This document shows, in pieces, positions 46,601 to 57,150 of a stretch of DNA of 64,000 nucleotides (position 1 is its first letter; every line of letters begins with the position of its first letter). A program made the position numbers and the translations under genes. The DNA is from Mya arenaria. Lineage: Eukaryota; Mollusca; Bivalvia; Myida; Myidae. Location: contig NC_069133.1 in NCBI RefSeq assembly GCF_026914265.1, forward strand, positions 1,846,768 through 1,910,767. Direction: 5' to 3'. The notes under the pieces are model-generated. The model did not search any database. It was not told the DNA's origin and worked only from the letters and a program-made list of their open reading frames with translations.

Positions 46601-48615
46601 TGTCACAGTACAGAGCTCTCCACTATACGTCACTTTATCTTAGAAATGGATACAATAATGATGTAATATGTACCTCTCAAAAGTAATAAAAAAGCCTAAA
46701 TAAAAAGTAAACAAGAAAGGCTGCAATGCGACAAACCAGATTTTCAATTGACAAAAGTAAGTTAGTTGTGAGATCCTAGGGACCACAAATGCAATCCATG
46801 TAGTTTTGTATACATAAAAAAATGTGTAACAAGTAAACGGTAACCTGTTTTAAAAATCACGTTTAAACCACACACATGATATGTTGAGAATCAATCCTTT
46901 TTTGTGATAAGGTACTGTAGTGACTTACAGTCTTGATAAGAATATGACTAGACTATGACTGAGAATTTTACATGGTAACACCTTAACATTTCAACATCAA
47001 CTAGCATTAACCAGAAACAAAACATATTTTCATGACATTTTTTTTTACTGGTAGTCGGTAGCGGCTACGTCTCTTGTTTTTATAATCGATTTTTCAAATA
47101 TATTGATTGTCGCCGACATAGACCTTTCCGATCAATTGTCGATTATAATCGATCATCGGCACAACACTACCCAAGAGGGCCAAAACATAATCCCATGAAA
47201 GGTCTCCATAAACTCTTCCTATACACTAAGTTTGGTCTCTATATATCAAACAAAACTTAAATTATTCAATCCATAGGTGAGTTTGATGCCATCCTCCCTC
47301 CAACCCACTAGTCTAAAATAATAGACGTGTTATACGGGATTCTTCCAATCCCTAACGTCTAAACGGGAATGTGCAAAAAACGGGGGTGTTTTAAAAATAT
47401 TGAAATTGCTTTAAGTGAAGTATTTTATGGTTGAAATTGATCATAAAGAGTTATATTCATATTTTACCATGTAATTGAAATGTTATTTTGCACTAAACAA
47501 GCATTTAATGCATTAAAACTAGTTGTTTACCTTTCGAATAAAACGAAAGTTGACTGACACAGAAAACAATTATGCGAAGGGGAACAACTCGATACAATCG
47601 TAATAACTCGGCCTCCTCCGACAAAGCTTCGAGATAGACCTCGTTATACAATCGTAACAACTCGGCCATGGCCGAAATGTTCCGAGCGATTTAAAACTGT
47701 GCCCTAAAGCCTTGCAGGTGCCCTTCATGTATATATCGTTCTGTTTTGACAGAATGAAATGAAAAAAAGCCGTCAAACTCATACTTATAAGTTGGATATT
47801 TATTTTGTGTGTACGGAACTAATATAAAATAACATTATCTGGTAATATTTCTTGTTTTTATGATATTTTATAGACTCTATATGCTTTAACCCGGAATCCT
47901 GATCGGAACAACTACCCACTTTTGATACTAAACAATTTGTACGTGAAGGATTTGCCATATCAAAAATCTAAAAAAAATCCGCCAACGTACAATTATTTGG
48001 ACTATCCAACCCACCTGATCAATTGATGTCATTCTAATAACCAGGTTTCACTTTAAGAAAAACCTGGTCAAAAATATAAAAATGTTCCAGTCAAAATGAT
48101 GAAACATAAAATCAATAGGGGTCAATTACTGGTTGGGACTAGCCTCCATGTCAGGTTCGATGACCATTGGTCCTGGCATCGTTAAGTTTTCACTCAGACA
48201 AGCTTTGACAATGGTTTCCCAGGAGAGCCATTCATGGTTTTTATAGTTATTTTGCCTTACTTTGTATATTCTTTAAATCTTTGCACTTAAATCATAACTA
48301 CCTGCATATACAGTACATAAACACAATCTCATACTCATAGAATCATTCTGTAATTTTATCAAGTCACTTAAAAAAATAGGACTTTTTATTAGTTTGGACT
48401 TAATATAAATAATGTTCGAGGCTACCAAGAGTAACACATTAGAGACATTTACAAGCTAGTATCTCTCACTAACCCTCAAACCACTGTGGTTGACAATTTG
48501 AGTTTTGACATTTCACAATTTCTTGAAATTTTGTAAAATATGAAAATAGGACTTGACATACCAGATTTACCACATGGATATATTCTAAAGGTGATATCGC
48601 AATAATTGAATCCAT
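22676..48615 (-). CDS. MVP: Major vault protein, complete, 25 coding exons
   Basis: MVP self-assembles into the barrel shell of the cytoplasmic vault ribonucleoprotein. Minus-strand exons: 48615-48562, 45454-45321, 45014-44951, 44186-44073, 43663-43550, 43279-43188, 40812-40743, 38709-38615, 38189-38123, 37433-37292, 36554-36456, 34813-34720, 34377-34317, 33516-33422, 32774-32696, 32097-31944, 31679-31600, 30023-29964, 28181-28103, 27862-27720, 27280-27180, 26072-25846, 24987-24923, 23116-22955, 22795-22676. They sum to 2565 nt (854 aa plus TGA; human 893) with every phase closing. The start is the ATG of [17 protein letters not shown], matching the family's PPYHYIHVLDQN opening. Residues 1 to about 455 are MVP repeats ([20 protein letters not shown]). 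About 460-600 is the shoulder ([24 protein letters not shown]). About 600-775 is the charged cap helix. The cap-ring segment holds [13 protein letters not shown] near 835. The long human tail is absent. Confidence 0.96.
23229..24636. repeat. Interspersed repeat with internal tandem units in MVP intron 23
   Basis: It begins caagaggcccaaaagggcc and ends with a hairpin-forming ctggcctttggccag followed by tagagct. Inside, a unit of about 164 bp (ttttatactttcaag ... tgtttacag, containing gcatgcatgggc and ctctaatggatatct) recurs at about 24076, 24240 and 24400. No coding capacity is seen. The style matches common bivalve interspersed repeats (from memory, not searched). Confidence 0.6.
25560..25870. 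repeat. 63-bp tandem repeat derived from the end of MVP exon 22
   Basis: On the plus strand ttctatctcac(t) recurs at about 25681, 25744 and 25807 and again at the exon, at a spacing of about 63 bp; weaker copies extend further left. The genuine copy spans the exon 22 end (minus-strand GTGAAAGTGAGATAGAAG followed by gtaaat). The intron copies reproduce this exon edge but with a changed donor (GATAGAAG followed by tt). Confidence 0.7.
26512..26812 (+). mobile_element. tRNA-derived SINE in MVP intron 21
   Basis: The 5' end is tRNA-like: an A-box (ttagctcagtcgg), an anticodon-loop-like actgttaatc, and a B-box (gggttcgattccc) ending gggcggacca. The body of about 220 bp follows and finishes in an accaccaccc tail. 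It is bounded by a perfect 12-bp duplication, ccaatatgtcaa (26500-26511 and 26813-26824). The pairing gtccgcc/ggcggac shows the acceptor stem, but there are extra bases before the D-arm, so it is a SINE head rather than a working tRNA gene. The intact duplication indicates a recent insertion. It may belong to one of the core-domain SINE families described in bivalves; I cannot confirm this without a search. Confidence 0.85.
28712..29842. repeat. Interspersed element with dimeric tandem units in MVP intron 18
   Basis: The start (ggacacggatgcccccac) and end (ccactttgtgggggcat) are related inverted repeats. Between them, units containing gcgatttccatg and cttgatcaagatattatgg start at about 28820, 28993, 29154, 29327, 29488 and 29645. 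Spacings alternate 173, 161, 173, 161, then 157, so the higher-order unit is a dimer of about 334 bp. An (acgt)n run at about 29761-29800 precedes the end. No coding potential is seen. Confidence 0.75.
30041..31412. repeat. Interspersed tandem-unit element rich in TGACCT motifs, MVP intron 17
   Basis: The ends are weak inverted repeats (cattatgtccctcc near 30064 and ggggggcataat near 31408). Inside are about eight degenerate units containing ggggtcatctactggtcagg, caagtcaagtttgagggcc and gtgaccttgacctttgaccc. The same family has a fragment at about 48115-48225. No coding potential is seen. Confidence 0.7.
33830..34025. repeat. Short-unit tandem repeat in MVP intron 13
   Basis: The phrase gccagaggcttg recurs about eight times, followed alternately by ctttat or tgataaaaatc. 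It appears as a larger unit duplicated once. It lies between exons 14 and 13 on the minus strand. Confidence 0.8.
35505..36165 (-). repeat. Tandem array of tRNA-like units, about 95 bp, seven copies, MVP intron 11
   Basis: Units starting gcagtgtcacc lie at about 35521, 35608, 35702, 35798 (variant), 35892, 35988 and 36073; spacing is 94-96 bp, or 85-87 bp where one short block is missing. On the minus strand each unit reads ggtgtagtggtataggtgtg, then a B-box-like gagttcaagcctc, where a seven-base loop ttcaagc sits in a short stem. This resembles a tRNA D-arm and T-arm. Confidence 0.75.
39428..40627. mobile_element. 1.2-kb hairpin-ended repeat, copy A, MVP intron 7
   Basis: Nearly identical, by eye about 97%, to 54567-55765, with sharp limits in both (tctttcatgc to cctctatat). 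The left end contains a perfect 14-bp-arm dyad (agtgaaaatatcaa ... ttgatattttcact). The right end is a palindrome of about 145 bp (40469-40616) built from tttatttcagtgtaagatcg and its inverse around cactcgtggc ttcg ccactcgtg. No frame, no terminal inverted repeats and no clear target duplication were found, so the class is undetermined (possibly Helentron-like). Confidence 0.8.
40895..43045 (-). repeat. 69-bp tRNA-like minisatellite, about 31 units, MVP intron 6
   Basis: The unit runs ctctaaccctggtggagatg to ctataccactagacta, exactly 69 bp, with several variant classes mixed along the array. On the minus strand it folds like part of a tRNA: gtct/aggc as a D-stem around agtggtat, cctct/agagg as an anticodon-like stem, and gtgga tttcatc tccac as a five-pair T-stem with a seven-base loop. 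Because 69 is a multiple of three and the unit lacks stops in one frame, the plus strand carries a 757-codon open frame of 23-residue repeats (40933-43206). I regard that as a by-product and not a protein-coding gene: it is antisense inside an intron and has no credible start or composition. Confidence 0.85.
45619..46572. mobile_element. DNA transposon with 36-bp TIRs, MVP intron 1
   Basis: Both ends start GGCCATCCTTAAAAAATTG and agree over about 36 bp with one mismatch, flanked by the 3-bp duplication TGA (45616-45618 and 46573-46575). On the minus strand an 85-codon frame (46379-46122) has an internal start [19 protein letters not shown] close to the right end. It may be the surviving first exon of the element's own gene or captured host sequence. 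At 954 bp it is too short for an autonomous element. The superfamily was not recognised. Confidence 0.8.
47309..48004. mobile_element. Mutator-like MITE, copy 2 (696 bp)
   Basis: Near-identical to 8777-9460 in the same orientation, with one short extra segment around 47545. It is flanked by a 10-bp duplication, tccaacccac (47299-47308 and 48005-48014). It lies in MVP intron 1. Confidence 0.88.
48115..48230. repeat. Fragment of the 30-31 kb repeat family
   Basis: It contains aataggggtcaattactgg, ctccatgtcaggttcgatgacca and cactcagacaagctttg, matching single units of the array at 30041-31412. It is a partial copy in MVP intron 1. Confidence 0.65.
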
Positions 48616-48689
48616 TCTACTTTCTTTAAAACTCTTTTATCAAAAGTAAATAGGAAAATGAATCTTAGCTCTCTATATTGTTGCTGTTT

Positions 48690-49690
48690 ACTATCTTTCT
48701 AAAGCACTTCCTGGGGTTTTCAACCCAACGAAAAACAATTGACGGCGAAAGGCTAAGACCAACTGATTTTAACTTCTTCTTTTTCGAAAACACAGATCTC
48801 TGTTACAAAGACACAGAATCAAAGTATGTTTTTAAGAAATTAGTCAAAACTCACCTCTTAAATGAGATGGTGAAGTTTGAAAAGTCTGTCTTTTTGTATT
48901 CATAATTTTTATGTATTAGATAAATATAAGTGCGCTTTCTAGGAATACGCACCTTTTTTATATAGTTGCTTTGGTAATTTTTCAATATTCCTTAACTATT
49001 TGTATAATTGTGTGGTATATTATACAATTATGTGATATTGATAGTAGTTTATTTGTGATGAATGTCATACATTAATTTAATTTATCTGAGTATATGATGC
49101 AATATTATATAATACTGTTCAAATAGATAAATATAAGTGCGCTTTCTAAGAATACGCACAATTTTTATATAGTTGCTTTGGTAATTTTTAAATATTCCTT
49201 AACTTTTTGTATAATTGTGTGGTATATTATATAATTATGTGATACTGATAGTAGTTTATTTGTGGTGAATGTCATATACTAATTTAATTCATATGAATAT
49301 ATGATATAATATTATATAATACTGTTCACTAAATCATTAAATGCCAACTTTAATACCTTAGACATGGACCCCGTTGGAAATAAGCTTTAGTACTTGTGCA
49401 AATCTTTACGGGTTATCCTGTGCAATGTCATTTAATATGTTAAACTTTATTTGGTAAAACTTTATTTGGTAATAAATTAGATAGCTTTATCATTAACACA
49501 AGAAGTAATACTTGTTTTAGTAGATCTAGTAAATATTATGCATTTCATGTTAAACTTTCTGTGATATAACTTATTAGGACTCTAAATATCATGCAAATAC
49601 AATATGTGATATATCTTATATTGATGTAAAATGTACTGTTATTGACATAATGCACGAATAAAACTACAACTATAACTACTACTACTACTA
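48690..49690 (+). mobile_element. Probable LINE 3' end with a tandem duplication in its 3' UTR
   Basis: A short plus-strand frame ending YVFKKLVKTHLLNEMVKF (stop at 48905) resembles the last residues of LINE open frames such as FKKNLKTHYF. It is followed by about 780 bp of AT-rich noncoding sequence that ends taaaactacaac and a (act)n run (49660-49690), as LINE tails often do. Within it a block of about 206 bp starting agataaatataagtgcgc (48919 and 49125) is present twice in tandem. It fills the space between the vault and lectin genes. Confidence 0.45.
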
Positions 49691-50478
49691 AACTAGAAAA
49701 GTGGTTTCCCCTCATACATGTTTACAGACTCGTGATGGGTGATACAACTATTCTGGGGATTGCATTAAAGGTTGGTCCATGTCACTGTTAAGTACTATGA
49801 AAAAACACAACGGTCTCCGTGAAACTTATGAGTGCATTAAAAAACGGAAAGAAAACAAAAAACAGTTTCAGGTCGTAATAATAAGACAATGTTAAGGTCA
49901 ACGATTTATCACTGTTATATTGATTCCAACAGTATATTGTTTATTATAACCAAAACTCATTTTTGGATACATGTTTGTTTTCGTTTCTTTACATAGTACG
50001 TATCAAATACATAACGTTCTATAGCCTCCACCGCGGTTACTTCACTTAGCCAACTATTGTCTCTTCGGATCTGAAATATGAAATTATAGGGATTTTAATG
50101 GGAGAATTGTTAACAATTTCAGACACGCGCACTTTAATATAGATGCTTGATTACCATTTGAATGACTGAAAAGTGTGTGGTGTGAAGTAAAGAAACCATT
50201 TCCTATTTATTGAAAACTTATAACCAATAACAAAATCCTACTCCTAGTTGAAAATGTGAACATAAAATAAATTCCGACAATCAATAAATATGTGTCTGAT
50301 ACATGGCATGTATTTGTATATACGAGTGCGTATGGTGATAGATAAAATAAATCAGATGTAATGTTTTGTTCATGTACATGTATGCATGTACGTTAGCTAT
50401 AGACGTTGTCGCAACCAAGGCATCTTTGCGGGTACAGCGACACACCTTTACTAGCCATGCGGGTGGTAATTAATTATT

Positions 50479-53400
50479 TTATTCAGCATATTCATGTTGA
50501 TTTGTCTCAAATAAGGAATACTTCAAAAACGGGAAAGCAGCAACAAATACTACATACTGCAATTCGCAAACGGGCAAAAACAAGTGTTGATTATCGCAGG
50601 GGACGTCATTCCATTGATAATTGTGATCCGCCCTAAAAATAGCACAGTCTTCTCCGCCCGCATCATTGGGTTCGCCACTGCTCCAGTCTACAAAACAAAC
50701 CAATGAAAATGCTCAAGAAATAATTGAAACTGAATTGCTCAGATCACACATATTTAAGATTAAAACTGAAAAATGAAAAATGTTTGTTGAATGTTACTCG
50801 ACCTACCCTTATTGTTGCAGCCTTTTTCAGCTCCTTTTTAATAAGTGTCATACGAAATTTGCTTAAGTTATAAAAACATATACATCAATGTTTCTGAAAT
50901 AACTGTACGAATGGGTTGACAGTAGTAGTTCTCGGGCGTTTTTAGTTATTTGGCTCTGTTTCATATATCTCGACATAGGGATCGGTTAGCGAACACCTTG
51001 GGTCAACCATAAATTACTATCTAGCTCGCTTCGTTATGCATGGGATCTTAGACATTTTATGTCTGAATAATAATTATATTCTGCAATCTGCATACACTTA
51101 CTAACGTATAAAATAATTATTGTTCTCACCGGTATATTGAGCAACAGAATCGTCATCTATCCATTTCCAAATGCTCTCAATATCGCTGTCTGTCAGTCCA
51201 ACCCAAGCTTCATGCGGGTCTGGTAGGGGAAACAATATATGATCAAAAACGATCAAATATAATATTAATTAGTTTTAGCATAGAACTATAAAATATGTAT
51301 TCAACTTATAAAACTACTACTATAGCTATTAATTTAATCATATTTAAATATTCACGAGTTTTCATTTAACAAATATAGCATAATATATACAAAAGGGTTA
51401 GGTCATATTTTTTCCAAGTTAATGATTTAATGATAGGCGCTTCCCGAATAACAGTCATTATTGGGTAGGCGTAAAAAAAAATAAAAAAATATGACATATG
51501 TTTTAACATACCGTGGTAGCGAAGTGCGTCCTTAATGAAGGCGGACTCGGCTGCATCGTTGACATGGATAAGGTGACTACTGTGGTGTTGGGAGCAGAAG
51601 AGCTAGAACATCACAAATATACGAGATATGATTTCTGACATTTAATGTTCCTATTTGCGGCGAAAATGCGTAAACACGAAAATGCGAAAAAGGTACATAA
51701 AAGAACAAGTTTGAAAATGCAGCGGTACCGTGATACTTTTTACTCATCCCTACCGGAAGACTATAGACAAAATGGGAAAATGCGCCTACTTGCGGGATTG
51801 AAATACGCCTTTAGAAAAAACCCTCATCGAAATGCCGAAAACATAAAATGGCAGAAATCAGCCAACCTACAAATGAATGTGGTTGCGAAACACGTTGTGT
51901 AAGCTACATGTATACATCCTATAAAGTTGTTTGAAAACCTCCGTTCAACGGGTACCTGTATTCAATCAAAATGGCATAACTTTTAAATGTGAATAATTGT
52001 GTGAACATGTCATTGCATTTTGCACAATTCAAGCTAAATATTTAATTGTGTTTTTAGGTCTTAACATCTGCTAAAGATGAAGTTGCATTCTTTAAATAGT
52101 CAAAACGTCCAAGCACACGTGCAAATAGCGCTTCGTAACATTTATTTTAAAATAAAATTTATCATTTGTATACAGATGAAATACAGTTTAATATGTAAGT
52201 ACTCAGCTGTCTTTAACAAATACGAAGACATGTAGTTCATAATCAAAGTAACAACGTTAAAAATGAATATCTGAATTGATTTAAATACATGCAACACTAC
52301 TGTTATGTCAAATGAATCGTAAAGCATATAAAAGTTTCAAGGTTTATTTTAAATGCATATAAGGCAAATGGCCATGACCATAAATAAATGAAATGCATAG
52401 GTACTTGCACCTATGCATTTCATTTATTTATGGTACAGCTATATAATCTGACCAGGCAACACACAATGGCGTAAACGTTTTGTAGGAATTCGAACACATT
52501 TTTTAACCGGAACATGCAGTGGATGATGACATGCGTATATATTTTAGATGTATTTTTATATTGCTACTGTACACTAATTACCTCAGACTGCGAGAAAGAA
52601 AGTGGACTGTGTCCAACAATATAGATATATATTGCTACAGCGCACTAATTACCTCAGACTCCGTGAAGGAAAGTGGACTGTGTCCAACAATATAGATATA
52701 TATCACGCCTCTAACATAAATGACGCAACGCCATTGGTCCAGGACTGGTCACGTGGTGACCCATATTTTTCCATATTGGGTCACCAAATTTATATTGTTC
52801 CAAAATGGCATCTATTTTCCGATTCCGATGAATAAATGAAACATGTAAACAGGTTGTCGACATGATATATACGTTACGAGGTTAGTAGGTGACCCGATAT
52901 GGGATATACGGGACGCTGGAAACCAATATGGTTTCCTTTGCCCCGTATATCCCAATTTAGGTCACCTACTAACCCCGTAACTTATAATATTGCTACAGCG
53001 CACTAATTACCTCAGACGCCGTGAAGGAAATTGGACTGTGTCCAACACTACAGATATATATTGCTACAGCGCACTAATTACCCCAGACGCCGTGAAGTGG
53101 ACTGTGTCCAACAATATAGATACATATTGCTACAGCGCACTAATTACCTCAGACGCCGTGAAGGAAAGTGGACTGTGTCCAACAATACAGGTATATATTG
53201 CTACAGCGCACTAATTACCACAGACGCCGTGAAGTGGACTGTGTCCAACAATATTATAAGTTAAGGGGTTAGTAGGTGACCCGATATGGGATATAGGGGG
53301 CAAAGGAAACCATATCGGGTGAGTGCGAAGCTCGAACCCGAATATTGTTTTCTGCGCCCCGTATATCCAATATCGGGTCACCTAGTAACCCCGTAATGTA

Positions 53401-53893
53401 TATATCACATCGACAACCTGTTTACATGTTTAAATGTTTCATTTATTCATCGGAATCGGAAAATAGACGCCATTTTGGTACGCTATAAATTTGGTGACCC
53501 AATATGGAAAAATATGGGGTCACCGCATGACCAGTCCTGGACCAATGGCGTTGCGTCATTCATGTTGGAGGCGTGATATAGATATATATTGCTACAGCAC
53601 ACTAATTACCCCAGACTCCGTAAAGTGGACTGTGTCCAACAATATAGATATATATTGCTCCTGCGCACCTATTACCTCAGACTCCGTGAAGGAAAGTGGA
53701 ATTTGTCCAACAATTTAGATACATATTGCCACTGTTCACTAATTACCTCAGACTGCGAAAAGGTAAGTGGACTGTGTCCAATATAATAGCAAGAACCCTG
53801 GAAAGGTATCCAATTGTCCGGACATGTCGTGTCCGCAGAATATCTCTGGAAACACACAGAGCATAACAAACACCAGAACACGCGTCCACTCAT
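50479..53893 (-). CDS. Secreted C-type lectin, four exons
   Basis: A single carbohydrate-recognition domain protein, probably secreted and involved in glycan or microbe binding (family knowledge, not shown here). Minus-strand exons: 53893-53747, 51602-51512, 51219-51130, 50687-50479, in total 537 nt (178 aa plus stop) with consistent phases 0, 1, 1. The first 20 residues (MSGRVFWCLLCSVC...) form a signal peptide; the mature part opens CPDNWIPFQGSCYYIG, then FCSQHHSSHLIHVND, AWVGLTDSD, and the calcium-site motifs EPNDAGGEDC (EPN, mannose-type preference) and QWNDVPC (WND). The last exon reads through after VCELQ into a 27-residue unusual tail to a TGA/stop at 50479. Alternatively a donor at 50557 could splice to a frame near 50070, which I could not establish. 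The start ATG at 53893 is chosen because it gives a signal peptide; an in-frame upstream ATG exists at 53953. Confidence 0.82.
52704..52990 (+). mobile_element. Palindromic MITE-like element, copy 1
   Basis: It begins cacgcctctaacat...gacgcaacgccattgg and ends ctaaccccgtaac. The terminal third is itself a palindrome (gttagtaggtgacccgatatggg ... aggtcacctactaac). A copy in reverse orientation lies at 53251-53575. Both sit in the lectin intron array. Confidence 0.65.
53251..53575 (-). mobile_element. Palindromic MITE-like element, copy 2 (inverted)
   Basis: The same blocks as copy 1 in opposite order and orientation: ggttagtaggtgacccgatatg first, then caacctgtttacatg, and last gccattggtcc-type sequence ending ggaggcgtg. 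The middle differs from copy 1 in length by about 40 bp. Confidence 0.65.
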
Positions 53894-54566
53894 TTTCCTT
53901 ATGAGGTAAATAAATGGGGTCATACATATTATATTTGGAACAAAGATAAGCATTCTTCAACGTGTGTACATGTTTAAGCGATTGTTGCCTTTCCACAGTG
54001 CAAAAGTGGGTGGAAAAGGCTAAAAGTTAAAACGTATTAAAAGTTCATGTTTATTTAGTTTTGAGGAAGAATCTTTTTAAGGGGTTATAGATACATCCTT
54101 TGTGACAAAAAGGAGTTAACGAAATTGTATAAATTAATATTTTATCAGATTTTGGACCAAAAATCATTTGTCACGCATTTATTTGTTAAAGTTTGTCGTC
54201 AATATAACTATAGGTTTTTATGTCAACATGCCCCAGACTTTCTAATCAACAATGTCTTGCGAGTTCTTGGTGATATCTTTTCAAATAAGAAAGATATTTA
54301 ATAAATATTGAAAAAAATATTAATAATATGCATTTCCTGGTAACAAAAATGCGAATATCTTTCTTAAAATAGCTGCAATCACCACAAAGCCCCTAGACAT
54401 TGATAATTTGATAATACTGACTACATGAATTTTACACAAAAACAAATTCATTTTTCATTAGAAATTTGATAAAATCTTCTTTCGTAAAATTTCAGCTACA
54501 CATGTTGTTACGGATATCCTTATTATGGTTGCTAAATATTGAACCTCAAAACTAAATAAAACATGT

Positions 54567-55765
54567 TCTTTCATGCTTTACGATGAAATATGGGGTTTTA
54601 ACAGTGAAATAACAACAGTGAAAATATCAATTTGATATTTTCACTGCAAAATAAGGAGTGAAAATATCAATTTTCAGAACTACTTTTAAAATCCTTTGTT
54701 GTTACATGTACTTGCCTTGGTCAAAACAGAACACTGGACTTCAGTAAATTATGTCAAAAAAGGTTAAAAAAATAAAGAAATATTTTATAAATTTAAATAA
54801 ATATATAATTGGAAATTAACAACTTACCGTTTATTACCGGTTATCCCGTTTATCAAACATTTTACTGATCTTTGAAGCTGAATGTTCGAACATTTGCTTT
54901 CATTCCAAACAAATTACAGACAAAAACAACTGTTCGAACATAAATAAGATTTTATAGCATCGATCAAATGTATTTTGAACTGTTAACCGTTGTAGTATGT
55001 AAAATGAGCTTCCTGGAGAATTCACACAACAATTTACAGATAGATCCGATATTTTTTACCCCACCCACATCTCAAAATGTGTCAACAAACTAGCGTGGCA
55101 TTTACTCTTCTGGAAAACAAACATTTTAAAGCGAAACAGACTGGTCTCTGACAGTAAGATGACTGTATATTAACTTACAATAAAAACACGCGTATATGCA
55201 GTCTTAAACTAAGAAGAATGGTTAAAATCCAATGAGTATCCACATTTGTTTTGCTAACACATTTGACCTTCCAAATTTTCATTCTATAAATAGCGGCGTA
55301 TTAATTTTGTTAAAATAAAAAGTGTTTTCATTATTTTTTGGAACATTTGTGCACTAATAATACTTCATTTTTTACTGTTCATAAAGCTTTGCAATAAAAA
55401 ACGAGCGGATATTAAGCTATAAGAATGAATAGCAGAGAACTATTTCTCAGCAAACCGAAAGTAAAAAATGTTGACAGCTATAATTATGCATGAGGGGCGC
55501 CCCACGGGTAGCGGCGTAAAGCCCACCCTTTTCAAAAAAGGGGGTAATTCATAAATAAATAAAAAACAAATAAAACTCCGAAAATAAGCATAAAAGAAAC
55601 AGAAAATTTGTTTATTTCAGTGTAAGATCGTATTTAATTTCACTCGTGATCATAAAAAAACTACATTTTCACTCGTGGCTTCGCCACTCGTGAAAATATG
55701 TTTTTCTATGACGCTCGTGAAATAAAATACGATCTTACACTGAAATAAACAAATATCCTCTATAT
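54567..55765. mobile_element. 1.2-kb hairpin-ended repeat, copy B
   Basis: A sister of 39428-40627 in the same orientation, with scattered single-base differences (about 2-3% by eye) and the same start, end and terminal palindrome. It lies upstream of the lectin gene. Confidence 0.8.
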
Positions 55766-56439
55766 GTCTTTTAAACATTTATGTTTGGTCATTAAATGAC
55801 TTTTGCACTGTGGAAGGCCCTTAATTCGAACATATGTATAACACATGGCATCCGGTATGATGTCCACTCAATAACTTTTGAAGCCTTAGTCCAGTCGCCA
55901 CTAAATTTGCTCAGAATGTGTTTAGGCATTACATCTTGGACAAGCTTGATAACCATCCATATTGCTTCAATCGAAAGTTATTGGCCTTTAATAAAAGAAA
56001 TTACCTCAAATTGGTATTGTCCGCTGGATAATTTCAGAAGCCTTTGTCTCATCACCTTCACAATTGTTTAGAGTGGACATTAGTTTTTGTCAGTGCCCTG
56101 GAACTTTGGTGTTTAAAACAGACTTCACTTGCATATCGGCAGATACGCGTTGATCCTGGTGATATTCATCTTCTATCTATAAGATGCCGCGGTAAGATGT
56201 ACATAGACTGACTGTCAGTGTGAACTTCCTTTTGGATTACATTCAGCAGCCGTCATATGTCAGCGACTAACATCCATGATCCGTTATATTGTTTCTTTGC
56301 AAAATGTACCGTGTGTAAATAATTAAGATGGTTTTGGTGGTGCTAACGCACCCTTCCGCGCGCAACACTCAAACCGTTCCTTGTCGGATACGTTGCGCCG
56401 CGCTGGTGCGCAGGAAAACGTTAAGAAGGCCTGTATGAA

Positions 56440-57150
56440 CCCTCGACCGTCATGGTTTTTCTCGGTGTCCTTCTGGATTCAGATCGTATGGAGTTACGGA
56501 CTACTCCGGAGCGCTTAGAGGAAATCGATCTCTCCTTCCAAAATGGATGAGAGATCGGCCTCAAAGCGGGATTAACAGTCACTTCTTGGAAAACTCCACT
56601 GACAAATGTGTGAAACCAAGCCGTGTGTTCATATCGCGTATATTAGCGTAGCTACGTGGTTTGAAAAAAAAAATGATTAAAAAAGTGAAGTTGGGAAATG
56701 AATTTAGGAAAGATGTCAAGTGGTGGGTTAGTTTTGTTCATATCTATAATGGTGTGTCCATGATTAAAACCAGTCAATGGTCTATTGTTGAGCAAGTGTT
56801 CTCATCAGGTGTTTGTCTTTTTTGATGTGGAGCTATAAAACAGTGTGTTTCCCAAATGTGTGCTTGAAGCGTGCTCAAATATAGCTCAGTTTGAGTGTAT
56901 CAGTGTCGTAGTCACTTTAAAGTTGTGGTCTGTGAAATGGCAGGGGATGAAACTAACCATATTTTGTGACAACCAAGCAGTTTGCCCTGTTTTGAATTCG
57001 GGGAAAACCAAGGATCCAATCTTACAGAAGTGTCTTCGCGAGGTAGCATACGTGGCATGCTCTCGCGAGTTCGAGCTTCAAGCAGTGCATCTGTCCTCGG
57101 CCAGCAACAGACTTGCAGACTTATCATTCGCTGGCATCTAGATCGTAATT
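56440..57150 (+). mobile_element. Fossil DIRS-like retroelement fragment
   Basis: Translated stretches resemble the late reverse-transcriptase and RNase H parts of DIRS-type (tyrosine-recombinase) retrotransposons, for example FLGVLLDS and IFCDNQAVCPVLNSG. It is a broken, old fragment with several breaks, and no complete domain or terminal repeat is seen. The limits are approximate. Confidence 0.6.

Larger units (their letters stand above)
52580..53747 (-). repeat. Tandem copies of the lectin exon 1 end plus its splice donor
   Basis: Units of about 65-71 bp repeat the last 33 bases of exon 1 (minus strand GGACACAGTCCACTTTCC ... AGTCTGAG) and the first 38 or so bases of intron 1 (gtaattagtgcgctgtag...). 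Eight copies lie in the intron (landmark tggactgtgtcc at about 52602, 52673, 53031, 53096, 53167, 53233 and 53626, with a variant at 53697), besides the genuine one at 53768. Each keeps an intact GAG-gtaatt donor. The array is interrupted by two inverted elements (52704-52990, 53251-53575). Confidence 0.8.

Noticed and set aside
49990-50075. A fifth exon of the first lectin
   Set aside because: There is an acceptor-like cag and an open frame on the minus strand, but joining it from the donor at 50557 gives an early stop, and the sequence lacks lectin features. It is left as unproven.
51645-51902. 85-codon plus-strand frame, lysine- and arginine-rich
   Set aside because: It lies within lectin intron 1 on the opposite strand; it resembles no family I know and has no splice context.
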